NCBI RefSeq assembly: GCF_000297435.1
Contig: NZ_CAIP01000230.1
Coordinates: 1 to 11,746, forward strand
Reading direction: 5' to 3'
Length of the DNA: 11,746 bases
Source: Microcystis sp. T1-4
GTDB lineage: Bacteria > Cyanobacteriota > Cyanobacteriia > Cyanobacteriales > Microcystaceae
The notes under the pieces were generated by a model that was not told where the DNA came from, did no database searches, and saw only the letters and a list, made by a program, of their open reading frames with translations. Shown one piece after another: positions 1 to 5,994 of this stretch (position 1 is the stretch's first letter; each line of letters opens with the position of its first letter). The position numbers and the translations under genes are program-made.

Positions 1-48
1 CCCCAATGTCGGAGGGGGGTTGCCTCTTGCCTCGTCTCAACAAGCAAT
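1..48. other. Non-coding junction next to hicA remnant
   Basis: This stretch follows the premature stop of the hicA remnant. It contains a short direct repetition of TTGCCTC (about 20-33) and a G-run. I see no continuation of HicA in it, so the break in hicA lies at or just before this point. A rearrangement or insertion end is the likely explanation, but the window starts too close to tell. Confidence 0.35.
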
Positions 49-102
49 TTAAATTAAGAACAGCATAATGTCTTTGCCGGATAGTTGTTTCAGCTTAGGC
101 AT
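49..102 (-). pseudogene. hicA: Truncated hicA toxin remnant (17 codons)
   Basis: On the minus strand, an ATG at 102-100 overlaps the last codons of hicB by 8 nt and reads MPKLKQLSGKDIMLFLI before a TAA at 51-49. The beginning, MPKLKQLSGKD, matches the usual start of cyanobacterial HicA mRNA interferases, which are normally about 70-80 residues with a catalytic histidine in a later G-S/D-H motif. That histidine and the double-stranded-RNA-binding-like fold are missing here. The tight overlap with hicB is typical of hicBA operons with the antitoxin first. The remnant cannot encode an active toxin. The identification rests on the N-terminal match and the position next to hicB. Confidence 0.7.
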
Positions 103-331
103 ATTCTGGCTGTAACTCAAATATAATCTGTAGAGAAGGTTTGGCAACTAGGCCGAACTTCCTGGGGTCTTCTCCCTCTAAATGCAATAAAATAGCTTCT
201 TGGAGATTATTAACCACCTCATCTAAGGTATTTCCCTGGGTGACAATCGAAATTTCCACGCATTCACCTACATATCCTTGTTGTTCACCAGAACGAATAA
301 TTGCGGTAACTTTTGGACTTAATTTTGTCAT
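95..331 (-). CDS. hicB: HicB-family antitoxin, orphaned
   Basis: This 78-residue protein has the layout of the short HicB (UPF0150) antitoxins: an N-terminal beta hairpin (TAIIRSGEQQGYVGECVE), the I-x-T-Q-G-x-T-x-x-E strand-helix turn at about residues 29-37, a helix NNLQEAILLHLE, and a C-terminal strand. This is the partial RNase-H fold that covers the HicA active site. There is no C-terminal ribbon-helix-helix or HTH domain, as is common for the short subfamily. The start is the ATG at 331; no strong Shine-Dalgarno is seen. The partner hicA overlaps its 3' end but is cut to 17 codons, so this antitoxin has no cognate toxin here. It may be decaying, or may neutralise HicA toxins encoded elsewhere. 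The family call is firm; the biological role is inferred. Confidence 0.85.
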   Translation of the reverse strand: MTKLSPKVTAIIRSGEQQGYVGECVEISIVTQGNTLDEVVNNLQEAILLHLEGEDPRKFGLVAKPSLQIIFELQPEYA

Positions 332-466
332 AATTGCTCATGTTTATTTTTTGCTTATTTAGATTTATGGCAATCGAGCAAGGGACTGGTCATTGACCCA
401 TTCTAACTGACTTTTGGCTCTTCTAGGTTCTGTGTGATAAGTTTAATTGACATAGGATCGATCGAT

Positions 467-500
467 CTTTGTGTCCTTTGTGTCTTTGTGGTTCGTTCCA
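467..500. repeat. Dispersed repeat fragment (CTTTGTGTC-type)
   Basis: The sequence is built from CTTTGTGTC, TTTGTGTCTTTGTGG and TTCGTTCCA. On the other strand it would encode NHKDTKDTK, a peptide that I know as a frequent artefact of a short intergenic repeat scattered through many bacterial genomes. Here it abuts the GATC run. It is non-coding; its function is unknown. Confidence 0.5.
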
Positions 501-516
501 CCCCCTCGCTCTTGAG

Positions 517-538
517 AAATGTATCTTAGAATACATTT
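517..538. promoter_or_regulatory. 22-bp dyad, candidate operator
   Basis: Perfect 8-bp inverted arms AAATGTAT and ATACATTT flank a 6-bp centre (CTTAGA). The size and spacing fit a site for a dimeric helix-turn-helix regulator. It lies about 134 bp upstream of the DUF3386-like start and about 186 bp upstream of hicB, so either gene could be the target. A TAGAAT at 527-532, inside the dyad, could be a -10 element, but no good -35 is seen. Function is inferred from symmetry alone. Confidence 0.35.
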
Positions 539-671
539 TACCCACCAAAGCTGGGAGAGCCGACTTTTTCCTAAGTTGTCAAATTCATCTAGTTTTCTAG
601 AAATCTCGGCCAGAGCCGAAAAAATCAGCGACAATGATATAAATGGAGTTATCAACACAAGTAAAGCGATT

Positions 672-1319
672 ATGACTGTAGCCACGACGAACGCCCGAGA
701 TATTTTCCGCTCCGCCTACGAAAACCGTTACACTTGGGATGAAGGATTCCCCGGTTACACTGCTGATATTATCCTCACCCAAGGGGAGGAAGTCCATACG
801 GGCAAAATTCAAGTTAATGCCGATTATAGTGTGGAAGTAACGGGCATTGATGACGAGAAAGTGCAAGAAAGTATCTATAATCAAATGCGCGACATCGTTA
901 CTCACCGTAAAAGAGGCAATTTTGAGGCTTCCCACGGCAAAAACCAGTTTAATTTTGGGCAAGATGATCCCACCGGTGCGGTAGAAATTCTTGTCACCGG
1001 CGATGCGATGGGGTCTAATTATAAAGTCCGCGGCCAGGAAATCTGTCAAGTCAGTCGAGTCATGGGACCGATGGCTTTTACTATTAATACCGAGGAAAGT
1101 CTCGATACGGGAGAAGGTTATATTTCTATTCGCTATAATGCCATTTTCCGCAATGCTAAAACCGATGAATTAAAGGGAAAACGTGACTTTAAGGAAACCT
1201 ACGAAAAAATCGGTAATTATTATTTACCCTCCTGTCAAGTGATTAACGCAATCGATGTCGGTGGCGAAAAATCCACCACAGAATTTACTTTTATCAATCT
1301 ACAGCTTTTAGAATCTTAA
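672..1319 (+). CDS. DUF3386-like conserved cyanobacterial protein
   Basis: This is a 215-residue soluble protein starting MTVATTNARDIFRSAYENRYTW. I recognise it as the DUF3386 family, a cyanobacterial group of about this length with no proven function. There is no signal peptide or membrane segment, so it is probably cytoplasmic. The sequence alternates short beta strands with charged turns (for example YTADIILTQGEEVHTGKIQV and GYISIRYNAIFRN), suggesting a beta-rich fold. I chose the ATG at 672 because the family-like sequence begins there. The frame is open back to an ATG at 519, but those 51 extra residues pass through an intergenic dyad and look non-coding. No strong Shine-Dalgarno is visible. 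The nfu gene follows after 73 nt on the same strand, so cotranscription is possible. Family assignment is from recall; function is unknown. Confidence 0.75.
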   Translation: MTVATTNARDIFRSAYENRYTWDEGFPGYTADIILTQGEEVHTGKIQVNADYSVEVTGIDDEKVQESIYNQMRDIVTHRKRGNFEASHGKNQFNFGQDDPTGAVEILVTGDAMGSNYKVRGQEICQVSRVMGPMAFTINTEESLDTGEGYISIRYNAIFRNAKTDELKGKRDFKETYEKIGNYYLPSCQVINAIDVGGEKSTTEFTFINLQLLES

Positions 1320-1392
1320 GGGTTATCCCCGCCCAAAAAGCGTTAGGATTGAAGTAACTACACTCTAATAAATCTCTGACCAGAAGCTGATT

Positions 1393-1629
1393 ATGTCTTT
1401 AACACTGACTCCCGATAACGTCGAAAAAGTCTTAGATGAAATGCGCCCCTACCTGATGTCCGATGGTGGTAACGTGGAATTAGTCGAAATCGACGGGCCA
1501 GTCGTCAAAGTGCGTCTTCAAGGCGCTTGCGGTTCCTGTCCCAGTTCCACCATGACCCTAAAAATGGGCATCGAACGTCGTCTCCGGGAAATGATTCCAG
1601 AAATTGCCGAAGTTGAACAAGCTTTCTAA
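1393..1629 (+). CDS. nfu: Nfu-type iron-sulfur cluster scaffold protein
   Basis: This 78-residue protein is a single NifU C-terminal (Nfu) domain. It binds a labile [4Fe-4S] cluster between two subunits through the CxxC motif, seen here as Cys46-Gly-Ser-Cys49 in GACGSCPSS, and passes it to apoproteins. The family landmarks LDEMRPYLMSDGGNVELVEI (14-33) and the helix after SSTMTLKMGIERRL are all present. Cyanobacterial Nfu proteins are known in this short stand-alone form and serve as the main cluster carrier, including for photosystem I; that role is family knowledge. It is full length and starts at the ATG at 1393, 73 nt after the DUF3386-like gene. A strong hairpin at 1657-1687 follows it and may stabilise or end the transcript. 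In some annotations the gene is called nifU, but it lacks the N-terminal IscU-like and ferredoxin-like domains of true NifU. Confidence 0.93.
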   Translation: MSLTLTPDNVEKVLDEMRPYLMSDGGNVELVEIDGPVVKVRLQGACGSCPSSTMTLKMGIERRLREMIPEIAEVEQAF

Positions 1630-1656
1630 ATCTTGGGTTAATTAATTCTCACCACC

Positions 1657-1687
1657 GCCCGATTGCTAATTAAATTAGCGATCGGGC
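1657..1687. terminator. 14-bp stem hairpin after nfu
   Basis: GCCCGATTGCTAAT (1657-1670) pairs with ATTAGCGATCGGGC (1674-1687) across a TAA loop, with a single G-T wobble. It lies 28 nt after the nfu stop. The T-run (about 1707-1713) is 20 nt further on, so it is not a classical intrinsic terminator. It may be a 3'-end stabiliser or an imperfect terminator. Confidence 0.5.
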
Positions 1688-1763
1688 ATAATATTAATTA
1701 TATATTTTTTTCTGCAAGATCGATAAAATTACAGAATTAATTAAGGTAAAAAGTATCTTTTTT

Positions 1764-1787
1764 AGCCAATTAACCAGCCAATTAAAC
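1764..1787. repeat. 12-bp tandem duplication
   Basis: AGCCAATTAACC is followed directly by AGCCAATTAAAC (11 of 12 identical). It lies about 40-65 bp upstream of the dehydrogenase start and just before a possible -10 hexamer TATACT (1795-1800). It could be a paired activator site or chance in an AT-rich leader. Confidence 0.3.
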
Positions 1788-1828
1788 ATTAACATATACT
1801 CGAAAATTTTTATTAAAACTCAAAAATT

Positions 1829-2917
1829 ATGACGGAAAATATCCCCACCATTGTGGTCATGCACGGCGACCAAACTGGAGAAGAACTATTACTAGAAGCC
1901 CTGAGAGTATTGCAACCCTCGATAATTCGTCAACCGCTTAACTTTGCCGATTTTGATCTTAGTTTAGCCCAACGTCGCCAGAGTAACAATCAAGTGGTTC
2001 ACGAGGCCGCTGAAGCGACTCTAAAAACCGGATTAGCTCTCAAAGCTGCCACCATTACCCCAGAAATTAAAGGAGATGTGGGCAGTCCTAACGCTATTTT
2101 AAGAGAAGCAATGAATTCTCAGGTAATTCTCCGCATCGGTCGCCGTATCCCCGGTATTCGTCCGATTGGGGGCGTTTATTCTCCCATTGCCATTGTCCGC
2201 ATGGCCGTTGATGATGCCTATGGGGCCAAAGAATGGCGAGAAACCACTGCCACCGGCGATGAAATTGCCTATCGCACCTCGCGCATTTCTAGGGCTACCA
2301 GTCGCGCTGTGGCCGAGTTTACCTTTCAACACGCCAAAAAAACCGGGGCGCGGGTATTTGGCGGCCCAAAATTCACCGTTAGTGCCACCTACGAAGGGAT
2401 GTTTAAAGAGGAATTAGACGCGGCGGCCCAAAGACATCCAGAAGTGCGTTATCAACCCCTGTTAATTGATGCAACTTTTGCCCTACTTTTACAAACCGAC
2501 GGCGAAGCTTTGGTGATTCCGGCACTTAATCGCGATGGCGATTTATTATCCGATTTTGTCTTGCAACTCTATGGCAGTATTGCCGGGGCCGAAAGTTTAG
2601 TTTTGGGATTTGATGAGGAGACATTAGCGGTTAAAACTATTATGGCAGAAGCTCCCCACGGCACTGCCCCCGCTTTAGAGGGCAAAAATATCGCTAATCC
2701 CATGGCGATGATTTTAGCCTCGGCAGCTTTGTTAGGTTATATCGAAACTAGCGAGGCGCGCAAAGCTTCTCGGGCAATTTATGAAAGTGTCTTTGAAACT
2801 ATTCACGAGGGCAAAAAAACCCCCGATTTAGGGGGCCAAATGACCATGAGTGAGTTTACCGATGAGGTGATTCGTCGCGTGGTCAGTAAGTTAGAAGTTT
2901 GGTCTGCTTTGGGGTAA
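1829..2917 (+). CDS. Isocitrate/isopropylmalate dehydrogenase family enzyme
   Basis: This 362-residue protein covers the full beta-decarboxylating dehydrogenase fold. Visible residues, matched to E. coli IDH by motif, are: the substrate signature S86-P-N88-x-x-x-R92 with R102 and R124 (IDH S113, N115, R119, R129, R153), catalytic Tyr131 (in DDAYG) and Lys181 (GGPKFTV), and metal ligands Asp214, Asp238 and Asp242 (GDLLSD). The cofactor loop EAPHGTAPALEGKNIANP (274-291) has no KY pair of the NADP type, so NAD use is likely. Ser and Asn in the substrate loop favour an isocitrate-like substrate over isopropylmalate. The N-terminal GDGxG is altered to GDQTG. Cyanobacterial icd and leuB products, as I know them, look different, so this is probably a third paralogue whose substrate is unproven. 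It may be monocistronic, with no recognised partner. Confidence 0.85.
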   Translation: MTENIPTIVVMHGDQTGEELLLEALRVLQPSIIRQPLNFADFDLSLAQRRQSNNQVVHEAAEATLKTGLALKAATITPEIKGDVGSPNAILREAMNSQVILRIGRRIPGIRPIGGVYSPIAIVRMAVDDAYGAKEWRETTATGDEIAYRTSRISRATSRAVAEFTFQHAKKTGARVFGGPKFTVSATYEGMFKEELDAAAQRHPEVRYQPLLIDATFALLLQTDGEALVIPALNRDGDLLSDFVLQLYGSIAGAESLVLGFDEETLAVKTIMAEAPHGTAPALEGKNIANPMAMILASAALLGYIETSEARKASRAIYESVFETIHEGKKTPDLGGQMTMSEFTDEVIRRVVSKLEVWSALG

Positions 2918-3041
2918 ACGAACTCATCTGATTGCTCTCTTAACAGGAGTTTGAAGAAAGGGTAATCCCAAAAAATAAGAATTGTTGCAAAGGCCTTGCT
3001 TTTGTTTGTTTTGCGGAGAAATAACAGCTACCTTTGAAGTG

Positions 3042-3047
3042 TATAGT
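3042..3047 (+). promoter_or_regulatory. Possible -10 element for the COP23/protease genes
   Basis: TATAGT lies 31 nt before the chosen ATG at 3079, a suitable distance for a short leader. No convincing -35 hexamer is present at 16-18 bp. It is offered only as the best candidate in the 161-bp gap after the dehydrogenase. Confidence 0.25.
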
Positions 3048-3078
3048 AGAGTCCCTTTGCAGGATTAGAATAAGGACA

Positions 3079-3702
3079 ATGAAACTACAAACTTTGACAA
3101 AAACTCTGACTATTGCTCTGATTGGTGTAGGACCTGCCTTGACCTTACAATCACCGAGCCAAGCTCAAACCAGATTCGAGTGTCTTTTACCAGTGACAGG
3201 CCCCCATGTGGGAGTTCCCACAACCTATGTCAAAGTCGGCTCTAATGAACGCAAACCTGTGATTCGTTGGGTTTCTCGTTATTCTAGCGGTTCCGGTTAC
3301 ACTCCCCAGCAACGGTGTCTAGAAGTAACTAAACGATTCAATACCCTTGACGCTCGACCTAGAGGAATTGATATTATTACCACTGGCTATCTCAATGGTC
3401 TGCCGGTCATCTATTCCCCTAGTCATGGACGAGAACGGGCAAATAGCAGTAACCTATTATTTACCCTCAAGAGAGGGGAAGACGCAACCGAGAAAATCCA
3501 ACAGCTATTCGACCTCCGGGAGACAGGCGCCGTCGAGCCTTTGTTTGAAAGCTCATCGGATTCTGTCATTGTCTATTTCAATAAATTCCTAGAAAATGCT
3601 CCCGTGGAAACAAATCTGGCTACTGGTTCGTCCCCCTCTCCACTGCCGGAGACTTCTCCCGAACAACCCCCCCAAAAACCATCGGGCGGTTCTGTTTGGT
3701 AA
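3079..3702 (+). CDS. COP23-domain secreted protein
   Basis: This 207-residue protein starts at the ATG at 3079, with AAGG (3072-3075) upstream; a start at 3034 would add residues with no signal-peptide logic. Residues 1-29 form a Sec signal peptide (cleavage after SQA). The mature part begins FECLLPV and contains PTTYVKV, VIRWVSRYSSGSGYTPQQRC, DIITTGYLNGLPVIY and NLLFTL, the pattern of the COP23 family, named after a circadian-oscillating 23-kDa protein of Cyanothece. The molecular function is unknown. Only Cys35 and Cys80 remain; family members I recall carry two more Cys near LPVI and before the NLLFTL stretch, replaced here by Tyr112 and non-Cys residues. From about residue 184 a Pro/Ser-rich tail ends in SGGSVW. 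Two trypsin-like protease genes follow on the same strand, and their products also end in a Pro/Ser tail plus Trp. Confidence 0.85.
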   Translation: MKLQTLTKTLTIALIGVGPALTLQSPSQAQTRFECLLPVTGPHVGVPTTYVKVGSNERKPVIRWVSRYSSGSGYTPQQRCLEVTKRFNTLDARPRGIDIITTGYLNGLPVIYSPSHGRERANSSNLLFTLKRGEDATEKIQQLFDLRETGAVEPLFESSSDSVIVYFNKFLENAPVETNLATGSSPSPLPETSPEQPPQKPSGGSVW

Positions 3703-3723
3703 ACTTTTATAGTTCTATAGATA
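3692..3723. repeat. 32-bp direct repeat, copy 1
   Basis: The repeat starts CTGTTTGGTAAAC and ends TTCTATAGATA. It is identical to 3761-3792. This copy includes the last codons and the stop of the COP23 gene. The two copies flank a palindromic element. Confidence 0.9.
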
Positions 3724-3760
3724 AGGTAGGTTGGGTTGACGCAAGGAAACCCAACGCCCG
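3724..3760. repeat. Palindromic intergenic element (GGTTGGGTT type)
   Basis: The 37-bp insert contains the inverted arms GTTGGGTT (3730-3737) and AACCCAAC (3748-3755) around GACGCAAGGA. I recognise the pattern GTAGGTTGGGTT...AAACCCAAC as a very common dispersed repeat of cyanobacterial genomes. It encodes nothing. As RNA it would form an 8-bp hairpin between the COP23 and protease cistrons. Confidence 0.75.
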
Positions 3761-3792
3761 CTGTTTGGTAAACTTTTATAGTTCTATAGATA
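3761..3792. repeat. 32-bp direct repeat, copy 2
   Basis: A perfect copy of 3692-3723, offset by 69 bp. It ends at the AGGAG ribosome-binding sequence (3792-3796) of the following protease gene. The arrangement looks like a duplication made when the palindromic element arrived. Confidence 0.9.
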
Positions 3793-3808
3793 GGAGCATA
3801 GTGATCAA

Positions 3809-4738
3809 GTGAGTCGGCCTATAAAAAGAATTTTGGCTGGTGCGGGCAGTTTATTATTGGGACTGTCCACACCTTTGCTTGCTGTCCAAAGCTATGCTCC
3901 TGCTCTGGAACCTAACCAGGCCAATGCCTATAGCTCTCAGCAACTTTCAGAACAACAGCTGCGTCAGTTAGCCAGAGCAATTACTGTTAAGGTGTTATCA
4001 GGGCAAGGCTGGGGTTCGGGCATTTTAGTTGAAAAGCAGGGTTCTTCCTACAAAGTCCTCACGAATGACCATGTTTTAGGGCGGTATCGCTATCGGGGTT
4101 GGCAAATACAAACCCCTGACGGCAAGATACATCGGGGTGAGTTGGTCAGAACAGTTCGCTTGAATGATTATGATTTAGGCTTAGTTTCTTTTCGCAGTAG
4201 CCAAGTTTATTCTATTGCTGATTTGGCTAATGTCGATGATCTCGCTATCGGAGATGAAGTTTTCGCCGCCGGCTTTCCCTACGATGGCGATCGCCCGACT
4301 GAACAAGGATTTACCTTCACCGTGGGTAAAGTGTCGCTTTTGAGTGATAAATCCTTTTCGAGAGGCTACCAAATCGGCTACACCAATAAGATTAAAAATG
4401 GTATGAGTGGCGGACCGCTGCTGAATCGGCAAGGTAAAGTTATTGGTATTAACGGGATTCATGCTTATCCTCTCTGGGGTAAATCCTACGTTTTTGCTGA
4501 TGGAACAGTGACTTCACCAGCACTGTGGGAACAAATGAGTCGATTAAGTTGGGCGATTCCTATCGGGACTTTTTTACAATCGGGGTCATCTTCTCCATCT
4601 GCTTCCAGTCGGCAACGGCCCGCAGTGTCACCCCCATCGCTTCCCACCCATAGAGAACCCACTTTCTCGGAAGATTTTCCTTCTCCATCCTCGTCAACCC
4701 CAAGAGAAAAGAATCCCGCTCCCACACCACTCTGGTAA
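3809..4738 (+). CDS. Secreted trypsin-like serine protease, no PDZ domain
   Basis: This is a 309-residue S1-type (trypsin/chymotrypsin fold) endopeptidase. The start is GTG at 3809, with AGGAG at 3792-3796. A hydrophobic N-terminal segment (8-25) is a signal peptide. The catalytic triad is His88 (LTNDHVL), Asp122 (NDYDLGLVSF) and Ser200 (NGMSGGPLL); the oxyanion glycines are intact, so it should be active outside the cytoplasm. No PDZ domain follows, which separates it from Deg/HtrA proteases. After about residue 256 comes a Ser/Pro-rich tail of some 50 residues ending APTPLW. It lies 106 nt after the COP23 gene, a gap enlarged by a repeat insertion, and 29 nt before a second protease gene, so an operon is likely. 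A perfect HIP1 site (GCGATCGC, 4287) lies inside it. The natural substrate is unknown; the COP23 protein is a reasonable guess from position only. Confidence 0.88.
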   Translation: MSRPIKRILAGAGSLLLGLSTPLLAVQSYAPALEPNQANAYSSQQLSEQQLRQLARAITVKVLSGQGWGSGILVEKQGSSYKVLTNDHVLGRYRYRGWQIQTPDGKIHRGELVRTVRLNDYDLGLVSFRSSQVYSIADLANVDDLAIGDEVFAAGFPYDGDRPTEQGFTFTVGKVSLLSDKSFSRGYQIGYTNKIKNGMSGGPLLNRQGKVIGINGIHAYPLWGKSYVFADGTVTSPALWEQMSRLSWAIPIGTFLQSGSSSPSASSRQRPAVSPPSLPTHREPTFSEDFPSPSSSTPREKNPAPTPLW

Positions 4739-4767
4739 ATTCCACTCAACTGTATTTTTAAACCAGA

Positions 4768-5973
4768 ATGAGCAACAATTTCTTGAAAATTTCCGCCGCC
4801 CTAGTTAGTATAGCGGTGTTTGTGGTTTCTCCTCAGATTGCTAAGGCATCAACAACTGAGCAGATAGAAAAAACTGCTGAAAAGATTACCGTTTTAATCC
4901 CCTCAGAAGAAGAGGGGGCGAATGGGAAAATTACTTCTAATGGCTCTGGATCAATTATTGCCAAAGAAGGAAGGGTTTATACTGTTCTTACTGCTAGTCA
5001 TGTAATCTGTAAAGATGCTAGAGATGCCTGCAAGTTCTATTACGATCAACTAAAAATTATTACCTGGGATGGTAAGAAATATCCGCTCGATTACAATAGC
5101 ATCAAAAAATTACCCGGAGTAGATCTAGCTCTCGTGCAGTTTCAGAGCGACCAAAATTATCAGTTAGCGACCTTGGCTAACTATCAAGTAGCTGACGAAC
5201 AATTTATTTTTGCTTCTGGATGGCCCGACCCGAAATTTATCGGCAAGCGGAAACGATTGTTCAATCTGGGGAAAGTGCTACCCAACGCCATTACGCCCTT
5301 GCTGAAAATATTTCCTCCGGAGTTGGGGTATGAGATAGTTTATACCAGTGTCACCTATGGGGGCATGAGTGGCGGTCCATTGTTGGATCTCAATGGACGA
5401 GTCATCGCGGTTCACGGACAAAATGAAGCCGAAAAAATCGAAAAGGTTCCCGTGCCAATTGGCTTTAGTCTCGCTATTCCCATCACTACTTTTTTGAAAT
5501 TAGCACCCCAGTCTGGCATTCAAGGGCAGATAAATGTCGAAAGTTCGCCTCCCAATGCCTTATCTTTGCGAGAAATTGGTGATGAATTATACAAGGCTTT
5601 TGAAGTTCCCAATAATAACGATACTAATCCCCTAAACTGGCTTAATCAAGGCAATAAAATGTGGCGGTTAGGACAATTAGCCCTCGCCTATGCCGCCTAT
5701 GAAAAAGCCTTGCAACTCGATGCTCAACTCTATCAAGCTTGGTACGGTAAAGGTCTGGTCTTGACCTACTGGAAACGCTCCCAAGAGGCGCTGGCCGCCT
5801 ACGAACAAGCTCTCAAAATTAATCCTAACTCCAATACTGCCAAAAAACTGCGAGACAATGTCCAACAATCTTTAGAGGGAAGAAATACCCCTTCTCTAAC
5901 TCCCTCACAGCCAACCACCGCGCCCACGGTGGAGCCTTCACCACAGCCCTCTAATCCGAGAAGACTATGGTGA
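4768..5973 (+). CDS. Secreted trypsin-like serine protease with C-terminal TPRs
   Basis: This 401-residue protein starts at the ATG at 4768, 29 nt after the previous protease. A signal peptide covers 1-27 (cleavage after AKA). The S1-type domain has His78 (LTASHVI), Asp119 (GVDLALVQF) and Ser201 (YGGMSGGPLL); Cys81 and Cys87, just after the His, could form a disulfide. There is no PDZ domain. Two tetratricopeptide-type repeats follow at about 287-319 (GQLALAYAAYEKALQLDAQ) and 321-353 (YQAWYGKGLVLTYW...AYEQALKINPN), which probably bind a protein partner or substrate. The last 30 residues are a Thr/Pro/Ser-rich tail ending NPRRLW, like the tails of the two upstream products. It is a paralogue in architecture, not a recent duplicate, of the previous protease. 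The stop is only 21 bp from the 3' end of a convergent gene, with no hairpin between. Confidence 0.88.
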   Translation: MSNNFLKISAALVSIAVFVVSPQIAKASTTEQIEKTAEKITVLIPSEEEGANGKITSNGSGSIIAKEGRVYTVLTASHVICKDARDACKFYYDQLKIITWDGKKYPLDYNSIKKLPGVDLALVQFQSDQNYQLATLANYQVADEQFIFASGWPDPKFIGKRKRLFNLGKVLPNAITPLLKIFPPELGYEIVYTSVTYGGMSGGPLLDLNGRVIAVHGQNEAEKIEKVPVPIGFSLAIPITTFLKLAPQSGIQGQINVESSPPNALSLREIGDELYKAFEVPNNNDTNPLNWLNQGNKMWRLGQLALAYAAYEKALQLDAQLYQAWYGKGLVLTYWKRSQEALAAYEQALKINPNSNTAKKLRDNVQQSLEGRNTPSLTPSQPTTAPTVEPSPQPSNPRRLW

Positions 5974-5994
5974 AGTGAGCAGGGAAAATGCGGG

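Larger units (their letters stand above)
332..671. other. Gene-free region between hicB and the DUF3386-like gene
   Basis: This 340-bp stretch lies between divergently transcribed genes and should hold both promoters. It contains a GATC-repeat run (456-467), a widespread repeat fragment (467-500) and a 22-bp dyad (517-538), listed separately. Open frames crossing it (plus from 519, minus from 685) have no recognisable domain and pass through the repeat or the dyad. Confidence 0.5.

Noticed and set aside
519..671. N-terminal extension of the DUF3386-like gene to an ATG at 519
   Set aside because: The added 51 residues pass through a dyad and AT-rich spacer and show no domain-like sequence; the family-like start is the ATG at 672.
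443..685. Minus-strand frame of 80 codons with a hydrophobic start
   Set aside because: It begins with GTG inside the DUF3386-like gene, and its end is the CTTTGTGTC-type repeat (NHKDTKDTK), a known source of false proteins. The hydrophobic N-terminus is noted but is not enough.
4181..4749. Minus-strand frames opposite the first protease gene
   Set aside because: The sense frame has a full catalytic triad; the antisense frames are a by-product of its Ser/Pro codons.
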